From Kitasatospora sp. NA04385 (lineage in GTDB: Bacteria > Actinomycetota > Actinomycetes > Streptomycetales > Streptomycetaceae), in assembly GCF_013364235.1 (NCBI RefSeq), contig NZ_CP054919.1, positions 1,990,059 to 2,054,058 on the forward strand: DNA of 64,000 nt, written 5' to 3'. Numbering within the stretch: position 1 is the stretch's first letter; each line of letters begins with the position of its first letter. The position numbers and the translations under genes are program-made. Below the pieces are notes generated by a model. That model searched no databases. It had not been told where the DNA came from and worked only from the letters and a program-made list of their open reading frames with translations. Below are positions 54,003-63,868 of the stretch, one piece after another.

Positions 54003-55333
54003 GCGCCGGGTACCGTCCAGTCGCTGTGCCAATTCTGTTCATCTCCGATGAAACGGGCCTTGACGGCGTCGCCGTGACCGGGCAGGTCCTCGGCCTCGGA
54101 CAGGTTGACCACGTGCGCGGCGATGCCGGCCAGCGCCTCGCGGTCGTACTCGACGACCTGGACGCCGCGCAGGAAGGTCTGCACGGACAGGCCGGAGGAG
54201 TGGCAGGCGCAGCCGCCGGTGGGCAGCACGTGGTTGGAGCCGGCCGCGTAGTCGCCCAGCGAGACCGGGGTGAAGCGGCCCAGGAAGATCGCGCCCGCGT
54301 TGCGGACCCGCTCGGAGACGGCGTGCGGGTCGGCGGTCTGGATCTCCAGGTGCTCGGCGGCGTAGGCGTTGACCACCGCGAGGCCCTGCTCCAGGTCGTC
54401 GACCAGGATGATGCCGGACTGCGGGCCGCCGAGCGCCTCGGCCACCCGCTCGGAGTGCTTGGTCCGGGCGACCTGGGTCTTGAGCTCGGCCTCCACCGCG
54501 TCGGCCAGCAGGGGCGAGGCGGTGACCAGCACCGAGCCGGAGGTCGGGCCGTGCTCGGCCTGGCTGATCAGGTCGGCGGCGACCTCCGCGGCGTCCGCGG
54601 TGTCGTCGGCGAGGACCATGATCTCGGTCGGACCGGCCTCCGAGTCGATGCCGATCCGGCCCGCGAACAGGCGCTTGGCGGCGGCGACGTAGATGTTGCC
54701 GGGGCCGGTGACCAGGTTGACCGGCGCGCACTCCTCGGTGCCGAGCGCGAACATCGCCACCGCCTGGGCGCCGCCGACCGCGTACACCTCGTCGACGCCG
54801 AGCAGCGCGCAGGCGGCCAGGATGGTCGGGTGGACCCGGCCGCCGAAGGCCTTCTGCGGGGGCGAGGTGACGGCGATGCCGGCCACCCCGGCCTCCTGGG
54901 CGGGCACCACGTTCATCACCACGGAGGACGGGTAGACCGCGAGGCCGCCGGGCACGTACAGGCCGACCCGGTCGACCGGCACCCAGCGCTGGGTGACGGT
55001 GCCGCCGGGCACCACCTGCGTGGTGCGGCCGACCCGGCGCTGGTCGGAGTGGACGGCGCGGGCCCGGCGGATCGACTCCTCCAGCGCGGCGCGGACCTTC
55101 GGGTCCAGCTGCTCCAGGGCCTCGGCGATCTGCCCGGCCGGGACGCGGGTGGACTCCAGCCGGACGCCGTCGAAGCGCTCGGTGATCTCGATCAGCGCCG
55201 CGACCCCGCGATGGCGGACGTCCTCCGCGATCGGCCGGACCTTCTCCAGGGCGGCTTCGACGTCGAACTCGGCACGGGGCAGCACGTCTCGCGGGTCCGT
55301 GGAGGAGCCGCGGAGGTCGATTCGAGAGATCAC
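53999..55333 (-). CDS. hisD: Histidinol dehydrogenase
   Basis: 444 aa, GTG at 55333. NAD-binding and zinc-binding signatures: [101 protein letters not shown], and the C-terminal [21 protein letters not shown]. It performs the last two steps of His synthesis. First gene of the his cluster in this window. A -10-like TACACT lies seven bases before the GTG and there is no Shine-Dalgarno, so the transcript may be leaderless. Confidence 0.96.
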   Translation of the reverse strand: MISRIDLRGSSTDPRDVLPRAEFDVEAALEKVRPIAEDVRHRGVAALIEITERFDGVRLESTRVPAGQIAEALEQLDPKVRAALEESIRRARAVHSDQRRVGRTTQVVPGGTVTQRWVPVDRVGLYVPGGLAVYPSSVVMNVVPAQEAGVAGIAVTSPPQKAFGGRVHPTILAACALLGVDEVYAVGGAQAVAMFALGTEECAPVNLVTGPGNIYVAAAKRLFAGRIGIDSEAGPTEIMVLADDTADAAEVAADLISQAEHGPTSGSVLVTASPLLADAVEAELKTQVARTKHSERVAEALGGPQSGIILVDDLEQGLAVVNAYAAEHLEIQTADPHAVSERVRNAGAIFLGRFTPVSLGDYAAGSNHVLPTGGCACHSSGLSVQTFLRGVQVVEYDREALAGIAAHVVNLSEAEDLPGHGDAVKARFIGDEQNWHSDWTVPGA

Positions 55334-55340
55334 AGGGCCA

Positions 55341-55346
55341 AGTGTA
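55341..55346 (-). promoter_or_regulatory. -10 element for hisD (leaderless type)
   Basis: TACACT on the minus strand, 7 bases before the hisD GTG, where the transcription start and the start codon would coincide. The -35 position (GGCTGT) is poor. Confidence 0.5.
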
Positions 55347-55427
55347 AGGAGTGGCGAAAACCCACAGCCCGGCATTTCAGTCCGTGATACGAAAGGTGGG
55401 ACGAAGCCAAGATCATCGGGGGGCGCG

Positions 55428-57083
55428 GTGGAGCAGGCACCGGACGACTGGACCGACACCGAGCGCGGCCTGTGGGACGCCTTCCGGCACGGCGAGGTGT
55501 ACGACCTGCGGGCCGGGGACGGCCCCGTCGAGCTGCTGCTCCCCGCCCCCGCCGGGCACGCCGTCCGCCCCGAGGGGGACGGGGGGCACGGCCCGGACGA
55601 CCCGTTCACCGCCGAGGACTGGGGCCCGGAGCGCACCGTCCGGGCCGAGGTGATCGCCCGGCTGCTGCTGCACGGCCCCGAGGCCGCGCCCGGCAAGGTC
55701 ACCGCGCTCAAGCTCACCGGCGCCCGGATCACCGGCGAGTTCACCCTGGCCGGCGGCCGGATCGGCTGCTACGTCGAGTTCCAGCTCTGCCGCTTCGAAC
55801 GCAAGCTGCTGCTCTCCGAGGCCACCGCCGGCACCCTGCGGATCGTCTCCTGCGCCCTGCCCCGGCTGGAGGCCTCCCGGCTGGCCAGCGAGGGCGACGT
55901 CCACCTGGCCCGCTGCGGCATACCCGACGGCATCCGGCTCACCGACGCCCGGATCGGCACCGACCTGCTGCTCAACCAGTCCGCCGTCGGCCCCGACGCG
56001 TACGGGCGGGCGGTCTCCGCCGACGGGATCGCGATCAACCAGGACTGCGAGGCCGAACGCCTCGACCTGCTCGGCGAGCTCAGCCTGCGCTCGGCCCGGA
56101 TCGGCGGGCGGCTCTCGCTGCGCGGCGGCACGCTGCGGGCCGTCGGCGCCCACAACCCGAACGCGGTCAACGCGGCCCGGATGACCGTCGGCCACACCCT
56201 GTACCTGTCCGGCTCCGAGGACGCCAACTGGACCGGCTCGCGCAGCGTCTACGGCTCCGGCTACGGCGAGTCCACCTTCACCGGCGCCTACGCGGCCACC
56301 ACCCACACCCCCTTCCGCTCCTGGGGCAGGATCCGGCTCTCCGACGGCCGGTTCGACAACGCCGTCCTGATCACCGCCGCCGAGTTCCACCTCGGTGAGG
56401 ACGAGGAACTGGCGCTCAGCCGGATCCAGACCCCCGAACTGCGCTTCACCTGCGACACCCCGCCCACCGGCGCCGTCAGCCTCAACCGGGCCCGGATCGG
56501 CAACCTGGTCGACGCCCCCTCCGCCTGGCCCACCGCGCACCACGTCTCGCTCACCGGCTTCACCTACGAGTCGCTGCGCCCCGCCCGCCCCTTCCCGCTG
56601 GAGCGCCGGATCGCCTGGGTCGACTCCGGCCCGGAGTTCCGCCCCGAGGCGTACGAGCAGCTCGCCGCCGCCCTGCGCCGCGACGGCGCCGACGAGGACG
56701 CCCGCACCGTCCTGTACGCCAAGCAGCGCCGCCGCCGACGCACCCTGCCGCTGCCCGGCCGGATCTGGGGCCACCTCCAGGACGCCGCCATCGGCTACGG
56801 CTACCGCCCCGGCCGGGCCGCCGCCTGGCTGGTGCTGGCCTGGGCGCTGGGCACCGCGTACTTCGCCGCGCACGAGCCCGCGCCGGTCAAGGCCGACGAG
56901 AAGGTGCTCTGGAACCCGGCCCTGTACGCGGCCGGCAAGGTCCTCCCGCTGGTCGACCTGGGCCAGAACGGCTGGAACCCGGACCGCCCCGGCCAGTGGG
57001 TCGCCACCGCCCTGGTGCTGACCGGCTGGGTGCTCGCCACCACCACCGTGGCGGGCGTCACCAGGCTGCTCCAGCGCGGCTGA
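55428..57083 (+). CDS. Hypothetical protein: beta-solenoid-like repeats plus C-terminal membrane helices
   Basis: 551 aa, GTG at 55428 with GGGGGG close upstream. About residues 80-390 show repeated short strands ending in small hydrophobics: [39 protein letters not shown] ... [16 protein letters not shown] ... [17 protein letters not shown], which looks like a pentapeptide-repeat-like or right-handed helix. About 400-460 is charged. Two transmembrane helices follow ([18 protein letters not shown] and [21 protein letters not shown]). Related streptomycete proteins are sometimes labelled 'oxidoreductase', but I see no cofactor motif. Divergent from hisD. Confidence 0.7.
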   Translation: MEQAPDDWTDTERGLWDAFRHGEVYDLRAGDGPVELLLPAPAGHAVRPEGDGGHGPDDPFTAEDWGPERTVRAEVIARLLLHGPEAAPGKVTALKLTGARITGEFTLAGGRIGCYVEFQLCRFERKLLLSEATAGTLRIVSCALPRLEASRLASEGDVHLARCGIPDGIRLTDARIGTDLLLNQSAVGPDAYGRAVSADGIAINQDCEAERLDLLGELSLRSARIGGRLSLRGGTLRAVGAHNPNAVNAARMTVGHTLYLSGSEDANWTGSRSVYGSGYGESTFTGAYAATTHTPFRSWGRIRLSDGRFDNAVLITAAEFHLGEDEELALSRIQTPELRFTCDTPPTGAVSLNRARIGNLVDAPSAWPTAHHVSLTGFTYESLRPARPFPLERRIAWVDSGPEFRPEAYEQLAAALRRDGADEDARTVLYAKQRRRRRTLPLPGRIWGHLQDAAIGYGYRPGRAAAWLVLAWALGTAYFAAHEPAPVKADEKVLWNPALYAAGKVLPLVDLGQNGWNPDRPGQWVATALVLTGWVLATTTVAGVTRLLQRG

Positions 57084-57144
57084 CGCCCCCGGCGGCGGAC
57101 GACCGCGGCGCGGCGGCGGCCCGCGGCCAACTACGCTGTCCGCC

Positions 57145-57873
57145 GTGACTGATCGGCTCCCGCTCTTCCCGCTCAACACGGTCCTGTACCCGGGCCTGGT
57201 GATGCCCCTGCACGTCTTCGAGGAGCGCTACCGCCACCTGGTCGCCGACCTGCAGAAGCTGCCCGAGGACGAGCCGCGCCGCTTCGGCGTGGTCGCCGTC
57301 AAGGACGGCCGGGAGACCGCGCCCGTCCGCGAACTCGACGAACCGGCAGGCCCGTTGGACGGCATCGGGACGCCCGGCGGCGACCCGCTGGAGGCGCTCT
57401 ACCCGGTCGGCTGCGTCGCCGACATCGCCTCCGTCCGGGACCAGCCCGAGGGCCGCTACGAACTGCTCGTCACCGGCACCACCCGGTTCCGGCTGCGCGC
57501 CCTGGACGCCACCGGCCCCTACCTGGTCGGCGAGGTCTCCGTGCTGCCCGAGGAGTCCGGCGAGGGCTCCGGCGCGCTGGCCGCGGGCGTCGAGCGCGCC
57601 TTCCGCACCTACCAGAAGCGCCTGGCCGGGGCCCGCGAGGCCTCGATCAGCGGCGAGCCCGAGCTCCCCGACGACCCGCAGGTGCTCTCCTACCTGGTCG
57701 CCGCCGCCACCTCGCTGCCCACCAAGGTCAAGCAGGAGCTCCTCGCCTGCCCCGACACCGCGCAGCGGCTCACCCGCGAGCTGGCCCTGCTCCGCCACGA
57801 GAGCGCGGTCCTCGCGAAACTGCCCTCGCTGCCCGCCGTCGACCTCACCCGCCAGGCGTTCAGCCCCAACTGA
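57145..57873 (+). CDS. Lon N-terminal substrate-binding-domain protein (LON/ATP-dependent protease-like)
   Basis: 242 aa, GTG at 57145. Lon substrate-binding N-domain: LPLFPLNTVLYPGLVMPLHVFEERYRHLV, then GVVAVKDGRE ... GCVADIASVRDQPEGRYELLVTGTTRFRLRALDATGPYLVGEVSVLPEE. No AAA or Ser-Lys protease domain follows, so this is a stand-alone adaptor or binding protein. TACGCT seven bases before the GTG suggests leaderless transcription. Function unknown. Confidence 0.88.
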   Translation: MTDRLPLFPLNTVLYPGLVMPLHVFEERYRHLVADLQKLPEDEPRRFGVVAVKDGRETAPVRELDEPAGPLDGIGTPGGDPLEALYPVGCVADIASVRDQPEGRYELLVTGTTRFRLRALDATGPYLVGEVSVLPEESGEGSGALAAGVERAFRTYQKRLAGAREASISGEPELPDDPQVLSYLVAAATSLPTKVKQELLACPDTAQRLTRELALLRHESAVLAKLPSLPAVDLTRQAFSPN

Positions 57874-57932
57874 GGACCGCGCCCGACAACCGCACCGGGG
57901 GCCGCGCCCCGGGAGCACGGAGGACCACCCCC

Positions 57933-58424
57933 TTGGCCAGGAAGAAGACCGCCGGCGGCACCCCCGCCACCGTCGCGCTGGACACCGCCGGCGTCCCGTT
58001 CACCCTGCACGAGTACGCCCACGACCCGGCCGCCGCCTCCTACGGCACCGAGGCCGCCGAGGCGATGGGCGTCTCCCCCGGCCGGGTCTTCAAGACGCTG
58101 CTCGCCGAGGCCGACGGCGCGCTCGCCGTCGCCGTCGTCCCGGTCTCCGGCCGGCTCGACCTGAAGGCGCTCGCCGCCGCGCTCGGCACCAAGCGCGCCG
58201 TGATGGCCGACCCGGCCGCCGCCGAGCGCTCCACCGGCTACGTGGTCGGCGGCATCTCCCCGCTCGGCCAGCGCCGGAAGCTGCGCACCGTCGTCGACTC
58301 CGGTGCCCTCGACCACCCGACCGTCTTCGTCTCGGCCGGCAAGCGCGGCACCGAGGTCGAACTCGCCCCGGCCGACCTGGTCCGCCTCACGGCCGCGCTC
58401 ACGGCGCCCATCGCCAAGGACTGA
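57933..58424 (+). CDS. ybaK: Cys-tRNA(Pro)/Cys-tRNA(Cys) deacylase, YbaK type
   Basis: 163 aa, TTG at 57933 with GGAGG about 10 bases upstream. YbaK fold: TPATVALDTAGVPFTLHEYAHDP, GVSPGRVFKTLLAE, LDLKALAAALGTKRAVMADPAAAERSTGYVVGGISPLGQRRKLRTVVD. It clears cysteine mischarged on tRNA-Pro, in trans. The Lys in RVFKTL and the GGISPLG loop are the typical active-site features. Follows the Lon-N gene by 59 bases. Confidence 0.92.
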   Translation: MARKKTAGGTPATVALDTAGVPFTLHEYAHDPAAASYGTEAAEAMGVSPGRVFKTLLAEADGALAVAVVPVSGRLDLKALAAALGTKRAVMADPAAAERSTGYVVGGISPLGQRRKLRTVVDSGALDHPTVFVSAGKRGTEVELAPADLVRLTAALTAPIAKD

Positions 58425-58442
58425 GGGCGGCGGCGCGGCGCG

Positions 58443-59225
58443 CTACTCGGCGGCCGGGGGCTCCTGCACCGGCTTGCGGAGCTGCACCGGCTCCGGCTCC
58501 TGCTGCCCCGGCTGCTGCTGCCCCTGCTGCTCCGGCTCCGGGGAGACCGGCTTCTGCAGCGACGGCCCCTGCTGCCCCGGCTCCTGCCCCGGCGCCTGCA
58601 CCGGCCCCGGGGTGGCCCAGTACGGGGGCCGGTCGGGCTCGCGCTTGCCGAAGGTCGCGGAGAGGAACAGCAGCACGATCATGGCCGTCATCGGCCAGAC
58701 CATCAGCGCCCCCTTCGCGGTGAGTTCGAGCGGGCCGTCGAAGGTGCCGCCGTCGCCGACGGCGCGCGCGTGGGCCCGCAGGTCGCTGGTGGCGCCCAGG
58801 TGGATGCCGAGCTGCCAGGCGATGACCGAGCCGAGCAGGCCGCCCGCGGCCAGGCCGACGGCGACGGCGATGCCGCCGCTGCGGGCCCTGGTCCACAGGA
58901 AGGCGCCCAGCGAGGTGAGCAGCCCGAAGCCGAGGCCGAGCAGCGAGAAGACGCCGACCGAGCCGATCAGCTCCTCGCCCTCCGGGTCCCGGTACAGGAT
59001 GTGGTTGTCCTGGACGGCGTAGCCGACCCGCGGCGCGAGCCAGAGCCAGAGCAGCCCGAGGACGGCGCCGAGGACCACCCCGGCGCCGGTGATGACCGCT
59101 CCGATCCGCAGTTCGGGGCCGAGCGGCGGCCGCTGGGCGCGGGCGGGCGGCTGCGGCGGCGGGAAGACCGGCGGGTAGGGGTCCGGCCCGGGCGTGCTGC
59201 CCGCAGGTGTGTTCGGTACGGTCAC
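58443..59225 (-). CDS. Membrane protein of unknown function (DUF2567-like)
   Basis: 260 aa, GTG at 59225; an out-of-frame ATG lies 8 bases upstream. A Pro-rich N-terminal 40 residues, four hydrophobic helices (IGAVITGAGVVLGAVLGLLWLWLAP; SVGVFSLLGLGFGLLTSLGAFLW; GIAVAVGLAAGGLLGSVIAWQLGI; ALMVWPMTAMIVLLFLS), and a Gln/Pro-rich tail with short QPGQQ-type repeats (about 220-250). The arrangement reminds me of DUF2567 proteins of actinobacteria, but I am not certain. Convergent with ybaK. Confidence 0.72.
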   Translation of the reverse strand: MTVPNTPAGSTPGPDPYPPVFPPPQPPARAQRPPLGPELRIGAVITGAGVVLGAVLGLLWLWLAPRVGYAVQDNHILYRDPEGEELIGSVGVFSLLGLGFGLLTSLGAFLWTRARSGGIAVAVGLAAGGLLGSVIAWQLGIHLGATSDLRAHARAVGDGGTFDGPLELTAKGALMVWPMTAMIVLLFLSATFGKREPDRPPYWATPGPVQAPGQEPGQQGPSLQKPVSPEPEQQGQQQPGQQEPEPVQLRKPVQEPPAAE

Positions 59226-59301
59226 GGTCCCATCGTTTCACGGACGACCGGAAGGCTGTCGATCTCTGCCGGGCAACGGCTCCGGCACGAACCCGCCGGG
59301 G

Positions 59302-60096
59302 TCACCGCGCGGCGCGCCGGTAGGCCCAGGTGGCGAGGGTGAGCGAGACCAGGCCGACGGCGGCGCAGACGCCGAGGTCGAGCGTGATCCGGGCCCAGTC
59401 GGGGTGCGGGGCGAAGGTGAGCGCGAAGGCGTCGACGCCGTAGCTGGAGGGGAGCAGGTCGCGCAGCCACTGGACCGGCTCGGGGAGCCGGGAGGCGGGC
59501 AGCACGCCCAGCAGCAGGGCGGCGGACATCCCGAGCTGGCCGGCCAGGGTGGCGAGTTCCTGGCGGGGGGCGAGCAGCCCGAGCGCGGCGCCGAGCCCGG
59601 CCAGGGCGGCGCCGGAGAGCGGGATGACGGCGAGCAGGATCCACATCCGGGCGACCGGCAGTTCGAACATCCAGCTGCCGATGCCCGCGGTGACGAAGAC
59701 GCCCGGCACGGTGAAGGAGGCGTACGCGGCGGCGGTGCCGAGCACCACCGAGGCGGGCGGCACGGGCAGGGTCGCGTAGTGGTCGAGGCCGCCGGTGGCG
59801 CGCAGCCTGCCGAAGTACTGGGCGAGCAGGTTGAGCGCGACGAAGGCGACGACCAGGACGGCGGAGCCGGCCACCACGGCGTGCGCGGAGGGGTTGTCGC
59901 CGGGGTCGACGACGCCGCGCATCATGACCAGGATGCCGACGGACTGGAAGGTGGCGACGAACAGCAGCGGGATGCGGGAGACCTTGGCCCGGGCCAGCTG
60001 GGCGCGGTAGACCGCGGCCAGCGCGGGCAGCAGCCGGGCGGCGGGGGCGAGCGGCGCGGGCGCGGTGGCGACGGCGGGGGCGTCCAGCAGGGTCAT
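59302..60096 (-). CDS. ABC transporter permease (ABC-2 type exporter)
   Basis: 264 aa, ATG at 60096, overlapping the ATPase gene stop by four bases. Six hydrophobic segments in the ABC-2/DrrB-like arrangement ([91 protein letters not shown]) and the typical LPPSSYGVDAF-like motif near the last loop (LLPSSYGVDAF). It exports an unknown substrate with the ATPase. Substrate could be a drug, lipid or peptide. Confidence 0.9.
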   Translation of the reverse strand: MTLLDAPAVATAPAPLAPAARLLPALAAVYRAQLARAKVSRIPLLFVATFQSVGILVMMRGVVDPGDNPSAHAVVAGSAVLVVAFVALNLLAQYFGRLRATGGLDHYATLPVPPASVVLGTAAAYASFTVPGVFVTAGIGSWMFELPVARMWILLAVIPLSGAALAGLGAALGLLAPRQELATLAGQLGMSAALLLGVLPASRLPEPVQWLRDLLPSSYGVDAFALTFAPHPDWARITLDLGVCAAVGLVSLTLATWAYRRAAR

Positions 60097-61058
60097 CGGG
60101 CGAGTCCTCCGGTGCGGCCGCCGAGGCGGAGGTAGGCGTCCTCCAGGGTGGGGGTGGCGAGGGTGAAGTCGTCGAGCGCGGCGAGGGCGGGGCCGGTGGT
60201 GACGGCGGCGACCAGTTCGCGGGCCTCGTCGGGGGTGGTGCGCAGGGTCCAGCGGCGCCCGGTGCGTTCGGCGCGGTCGGCGAGCGCGGCCACGGCGGGG
60301 ACGGCGAGCGGGGCGTCGGTGCGCCAGACCAGGTCGAGCCGGACGTGGCCGTCGACCAGGGCCTTCAGGCCGCCGGGGGTGTCGCAGGCGATGACCTTGC
60401 CGGCGTCGATCACGGCGACCCGGTCGAGGACGGTCTCGGCCTCGATGACGTTGTGGGTGACCAGCAGCACGGTGGTGCCGTGCTCGGCGCGGCGGCGGTC
60501 GACGGCGCTCCAGACGGCGCGGCGGGCGACCGGGTCCATGCCGGTGGTCGGCTCGTCCAGGACCAGCAGCGGGCGCTCGCCGACCAGGACGGCGGCGAAG
60601 CAGGCGAGCCGGCGCTGCCCGCCGGAGAGCTTGGCGAGCGGGCGGTGGGCGAGCGCTTCGAGGCCGAGTTCGGTGACGACGTCGGCGGTCTGGGCGCGGG
60701 CGGCGGCCCGGGAGAGGCCGCGCAGCCGTCCGGTGGTCTCGGCGGCCAGCGCGACGGTGAGCTCGTCGAGCGCGGTGGACTCCTGGCCGAGGTAGCCGAG
60801 CAGCCGGGCGGCCCGTTCGGGGTGCCGGACGACGTCGTGGCCGAGCAGGTCGACGGACCCGGCGTCGGGGCGGAGCAGGCCGGTGAGCTGGCGCACCAGG
60901 GTGGACTTGCCGGCGCCGTTGGGGCCGAGCAGGCCGAAGACCTCGCCGCGGTGGACGGCGAGGTCGATGCCGTCGTTGGCCCTGACCTCGCTGCCGCCGG
61001 TCCGGTAGGTCTTGACCAGGCCGCTGACCGTGCAGCAGCTCTGCGGTGCCTTGCTCAC
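60093..61058 (-). CDS. ABC transporter ATP-binding protein (DrrA-like)
   Basis: 321 aa, GTG at 61058. Walker A GPNGAGKST (about residues 45-53), Q-loop YLGQES, signature LSGGQRRLACFAAVL, Walker B LLVLDEPTTGMDP, H-loop VTHNV. A C-terminal extension of about 90 residues (DTPGGLKALVDGHVRLDLVW...) is typical of DrrA-like exporters. TAGAGT eight bases before the GTG with no Shine-Dalgarno hints at leaderless transcription. Pair with the downstream permease. Confidence 0.93.
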   Translation of the reverse strand: MSKAPQSCCTVSGLVKTYRTGGSEVRANDGIDLAVHRGEVFGLLGPNGAGKSTLVRQLTGLLRPDAGSVDLLGHDVVRHPERAARLLGYLGQESTALDELTVALAAETTGRLRGLSRAAARAQTADVVTELGLEALAHRPLAKLSGGQRRLACFAAVLVGERPLLVLDEPTTGMDPVARRAVWSAVDRRRAEHGTTVLLVTHNVIEAETVLDRVAVIDAGKVIACDTPGGLKALVDGHVRLDLVWRTDAPLAVPAVAALADRAERTGRRWTLRTTPDEARELVAAVTTGPALAALDDFTLATPTLEDAYLRLGGRTGGLAR

Positions 61059-61124
61059 GACGGAAGACTCTACGCGCCGTAAAGGGCGTTCCGGACACGC
61101 GGGGTACGGGAGTCGGCCGGGGCG

Positions 61125-62341
61125 TCAGCTGTCCCGCAGTGCCTCCGGGGGCTGCCGGGCGTCGGGGACGCGGGCCGCGAGTTCCTTCCAGAAGCCCTCG
61201 CGGATCGCGTACCTGTCCTGTTCGTCGATCTGGTCCTCCTTGTGCGCGAGCAGACCGAACCGGGCGGCGTAGCGGAGCAGTTCGCCGTCCAGGCGGTGCG
61301 GGATGCGCGGGTGGTCGGTCCACAGCAGCTCGGGGTGCTCGGCGGCGGCGAGGCGGTCGAGCCAGCGGCGGGCGAAGACCTGGCCGACCTCCTGCGGGTC
61401 GCCGCCGACGCTGGTGATGTCCTCCTCGCGGTCGGCCCAGCGCTGGGCGGAGGTGGTGAGCCGGTCCAGGGTGGGCAGGGCGTCGGCGGCGGTGGCGGTG
61501 TCGGCGCGGTCGACCCAGCCGCGGTCGGAGGACCAGCGCAGCACCGGACCGGCGGTGACGGGGGGGGGCGGCGGCGGGCGGGCCGGTGGCGGCGCGGCCG
61601 GCCAGGTCCTGGGGTGGGGATGACCCGCAGCGGGGCGCTGCGGGCGGCGGCGGCGGCCGCGGGCGCGGGCACCAGCGGGACGGGACGGGGGCGGGCGGGC
61701 GCGGCGGGCAGCCCGGGGGCGGGCAGCACCGCGACCGGGGGCAGCGCGACGGGCGGCAGCGCCCGCGGGGCGGGGGCGGGTTCGGGGTGGGCCTCCTTCG
61801 GGCGGGCCCAGCGTTCGATCCACTGCCGGTCGAGCACCCGGCGCTCGTCGGCCTCGCCGACCAGTTCCTCGGACTGGTTGAAGTCGCCGTCGGCGGCCTG
61901 CAGCGCCCACAGGTGGACGGCGACGCCGTGCTCCTTGGCGGAGGCGACGCCGGGCAGCAGGTCCCCGTCGCCGGTGACCAGCACCACGTCGGCGCAGGCG
62001 TGGTTGCGGGCGAGTTCGCTGAGTTCGGCGTGCATCGCCGCGTCCACGCCCTTCTGCACCCAGCGGCCCTCGGCCCGGGTGAGCGCGCCCAGCCGGACGG
62101 TGACCCGGGGCAGCACCCGCAGTCTTCGGTGCTCGGGGGCGGGGCGGCGGTCGACGGCCGCGTCGAACCAGTAGATCCGCAGCAGCGGCAGGCCGGTCTC
62201 GGCCTCGGCGCGCTCGCGCAGCGCGCCGATCAGCACCTGGTGGTCGACGGTGATCCGGGAGCGGCCGGGCTCCCCGGCGAGCAGGCTGGCGGCCGCGCCC
62301 AGCAGGTAGCCCGCATCGACCAGGACGACGCAGCGGTCCAT
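61125..62341 (-). pseudogene. NYN-domain (PIN-like) protein gene with a frameshift at a G9 tract
   Basis: Start ATG at 62341. The N-terminal NYN domain is intact: MDRCVVLVDAGYLLGAAASLL (Asp at 9), GALRERAEAETGLPLLRIYWFDAAVD, KGVDAAMHAELSELARNHACADVVLVTGDGDLLPGVASAKEHGVAVHLW. After a Pro/Ala linker the reading frame switches. The C-terminal half GPVLRWSSDRGWVDRADTATAADALPTLDRL ... EGFWKELAARVPDARQPPEALRDS is coded one base out of register and ends at 61125. The break lies around the nine-G run at 61560-61568; adding one base restores one 405-codon frame. NYN proteins are metal-dependent nucleases, often RNases. Confidence 0.8.
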
Positions 62342-62482
62342 CTCCGGCACCTCCTCCTCGGCCCGGCCCGGGCGGTGGGGCTCCGCCCGGCGGCCCGGCG
62401 ACCGTTGGGCACACCTTTACCCGCCGTTCGCCCGCCGAACCGCGCCGCGCTCCGGGCGTCCGACCCTGGATACTGGGTCACC

Positions 62483-63274
62483 GTGCGGAGAAGAGCGGTG
62501 GTGGCGGGTGCGGTGGCGGCGGTCGGCGCGCTCGCCGTGGTGCTGGTGCCCGCGACCGCCCCGGAGTCCTCCAGCGGGGACACCGAGCTGCTGTCCGTCT
62601 CGGTGGACGGCGGCCGGACGGTCGAGCTGGGCGCGGCCGAGACGCGCACGGTGACGGTCGAGGTGACCGCGCGCGACGACTCGGGCATCCGCTCGGTCGA
62701 CCCGGTCGGCCTGTGGGGGCCCAACTACGCCGCGCTGAAGGTCGGCCGGATGGTCTGCACGCCGCTCGGCCCGGACGGGACGACGGCCCGCTGCCGCGGC
62801 GAGGCGACCGTCGCGGCCACCGCCCGGGCGCTCTTCGACGACCAGGCCGGCAGCTGGTTCGTCGACCTGCGGATCCGGGCCAACGACGGCGACCGCTACC
62901 TCTCGAAGAACGCCGCGGGCTTCTCCCTCAAGCGCACCGCCCGGCTCGACCTGGCCGCCGCCCCCGCCCGCGCGGCCGCCGGCGGGGCGGTCACCGTCCG
63001 GGCCCGGCTGCAGCGGGCCGACTGGGACGACAACAGCGAGATCCCGCAGCAGGGCGCCGTCGCCTACCTGCAGTTCCGCCCGGCCGGCGGCGACACCTGG
63101 ACCACCCTGGCCGCCACCACCGCGGACGCCACCGGCACGCTGGCGCTGAGCGTGCCGGCCCGGACGTCGGGGACGTACCAGTGGTACGCGCCGGGCGACA
63201 AGTGGACGACGTCCGCGCTGTCGCCGCCGCTGCCGGTGGAGGTCGACGGAGCGGGCGCGCACCCGGGCCAGTGA
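62483..63274 (+). CDS. Hypothetical exported protein with two beta-sandwich-like domains
   Basis: 263 aa, GTG at 62483. Signal-like N-terminus (RRRAVVAGAVAAVGALAVVLVPATA) with cleavage probably after VPATA. Two strands-rich domains: about 35-150 (TVTVEVTARDDSGIRSVDPVGLWGPNYAALKVGRMVCTPLGPDGTTARCRGEATV...) and about 160-260 (RLDLAAAPARAAAGGAVTVRARLQRADWDDNS ... YLQFRPAGGDTWTTLAATTADATGTLALSVPARTSGTYQWYAPG), the latter like the bacterial Ig/Big-type folds. Two Cys in the first domain. No known function. Confidence 0.75.
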   Translation: MRRRAVVAGAVAAVGALAVVLVPATAPESSSGDTELLSVSVDGGRTVELGAAETRTVTVEVTARDDSGIRSVDPVGLWGPNYAALKVGRMVCTPLGPDGTTARCRGEATVAATARALFDDQAGSWFVDLRIRANDGDRYLSKNAAGFSLKRTARLDLAAAPARAAAGGAVTVRARLQRADWDDNSEIPQQGAVAYLQFRPAGGDTWTTLAATTADATGTLALSVPARTSGTYQWYAPGDKWTTSALSPPLPVEVDGAGAHPGQ

Positions 63275-63317
63275 GCGCCCCCGGGCGGCGCCGCCCGGCT
63301 CCCCTAGGATGTGCGGC

Positions 63318-63797
63318 ATGGAGACCCCGACCGACGACCCGCGGCAGCCGTCCGGCCTGCTCGACGACGTCGGCCCGGCCTTCTCCCGGCTGCGCCGGAC
63401 CGCGGCCCTGAGCGTCGAGCAGCAGGTGTCCCGCAAGGACATGACCCGGACGCTGGTGCTCAACGTGGTGCTGGACGGCCCGGAGCACGACGGCCAGGAG
63501 GTCACCGTGGGCGTGGTCGCCGAGCGGCTCGCCGTGGACCCGTCGGTGGCCAGCCGGATGGTCTCCGACTGCATCGCGGCCGGCTACCTGCGCCGGGCCG
63601 CCTCGCAGCGGGACGGCCGCCGCACGATCCTCGAACTCACCGACGAGGGCCACCTGGTGCTGGCCCGCTTCCGCGCGCACCAGCGCTCCGCCTTCGAGCG
63701 GATCACCCGGGACTGGCCGGAGCGCGAGCGGCTGGAGTTCGCCCGGCTGCTGATCAAGTACGTCGACTCGATCGGCGCGCTGCGCGACAACGGCTAG
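63318..63797 (+). CDS. MarR-family transcriptional regulator
   Basis: 159 aa, ATG at 63318. Winged helix-turn-helix of MarR type at about 55-115 (GQEVTVGVVAERLAVDPSVASRMVSDCIAAGYLRRAASQRDGRRTILELTDEGHLVLARF), with flanking dimer helices. TAGGAT (63305-63310) lies 7 bases before the ATG without a Shine-Dalgarno, a leaderless promoter pattern. The ligand and targets are unknown. A terminator follows. Confidence 0.9.
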   Translation: METPTDDPRQPSGLLDDVGPAFSRLRRTAALSVEQQVSRKDMTRTLVLNVVLDGPEHDGQEVTVGVVAERLAVDPSVASRMVSDCIAAGYLRRAASQRDGRRTILELTDEGHLVLARFRAHQRSAFERITRDWPERERLEFARLLIKYVDSIGALRDNG

Positions 63798-63824
63798 CGC
63801 CCGCGCATCGGCCCCGCAGCAGCA

Positions 63825-63859
63825 CGACGGGCCCCGGGCGGTCCGCCCGGGGCCCGTCG
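63825..63859. terminator. Bidirectional terminator, 17-bp perfect stem
   Basis: 63825-63841 pairs with 63843-63859 (core GACGGGCCCCGGGC) with a single central base. It lies between the convergent MarR and asd genes. Confidence 0.8.
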
Positions 63860-63868
63860 GCGCGCGGG

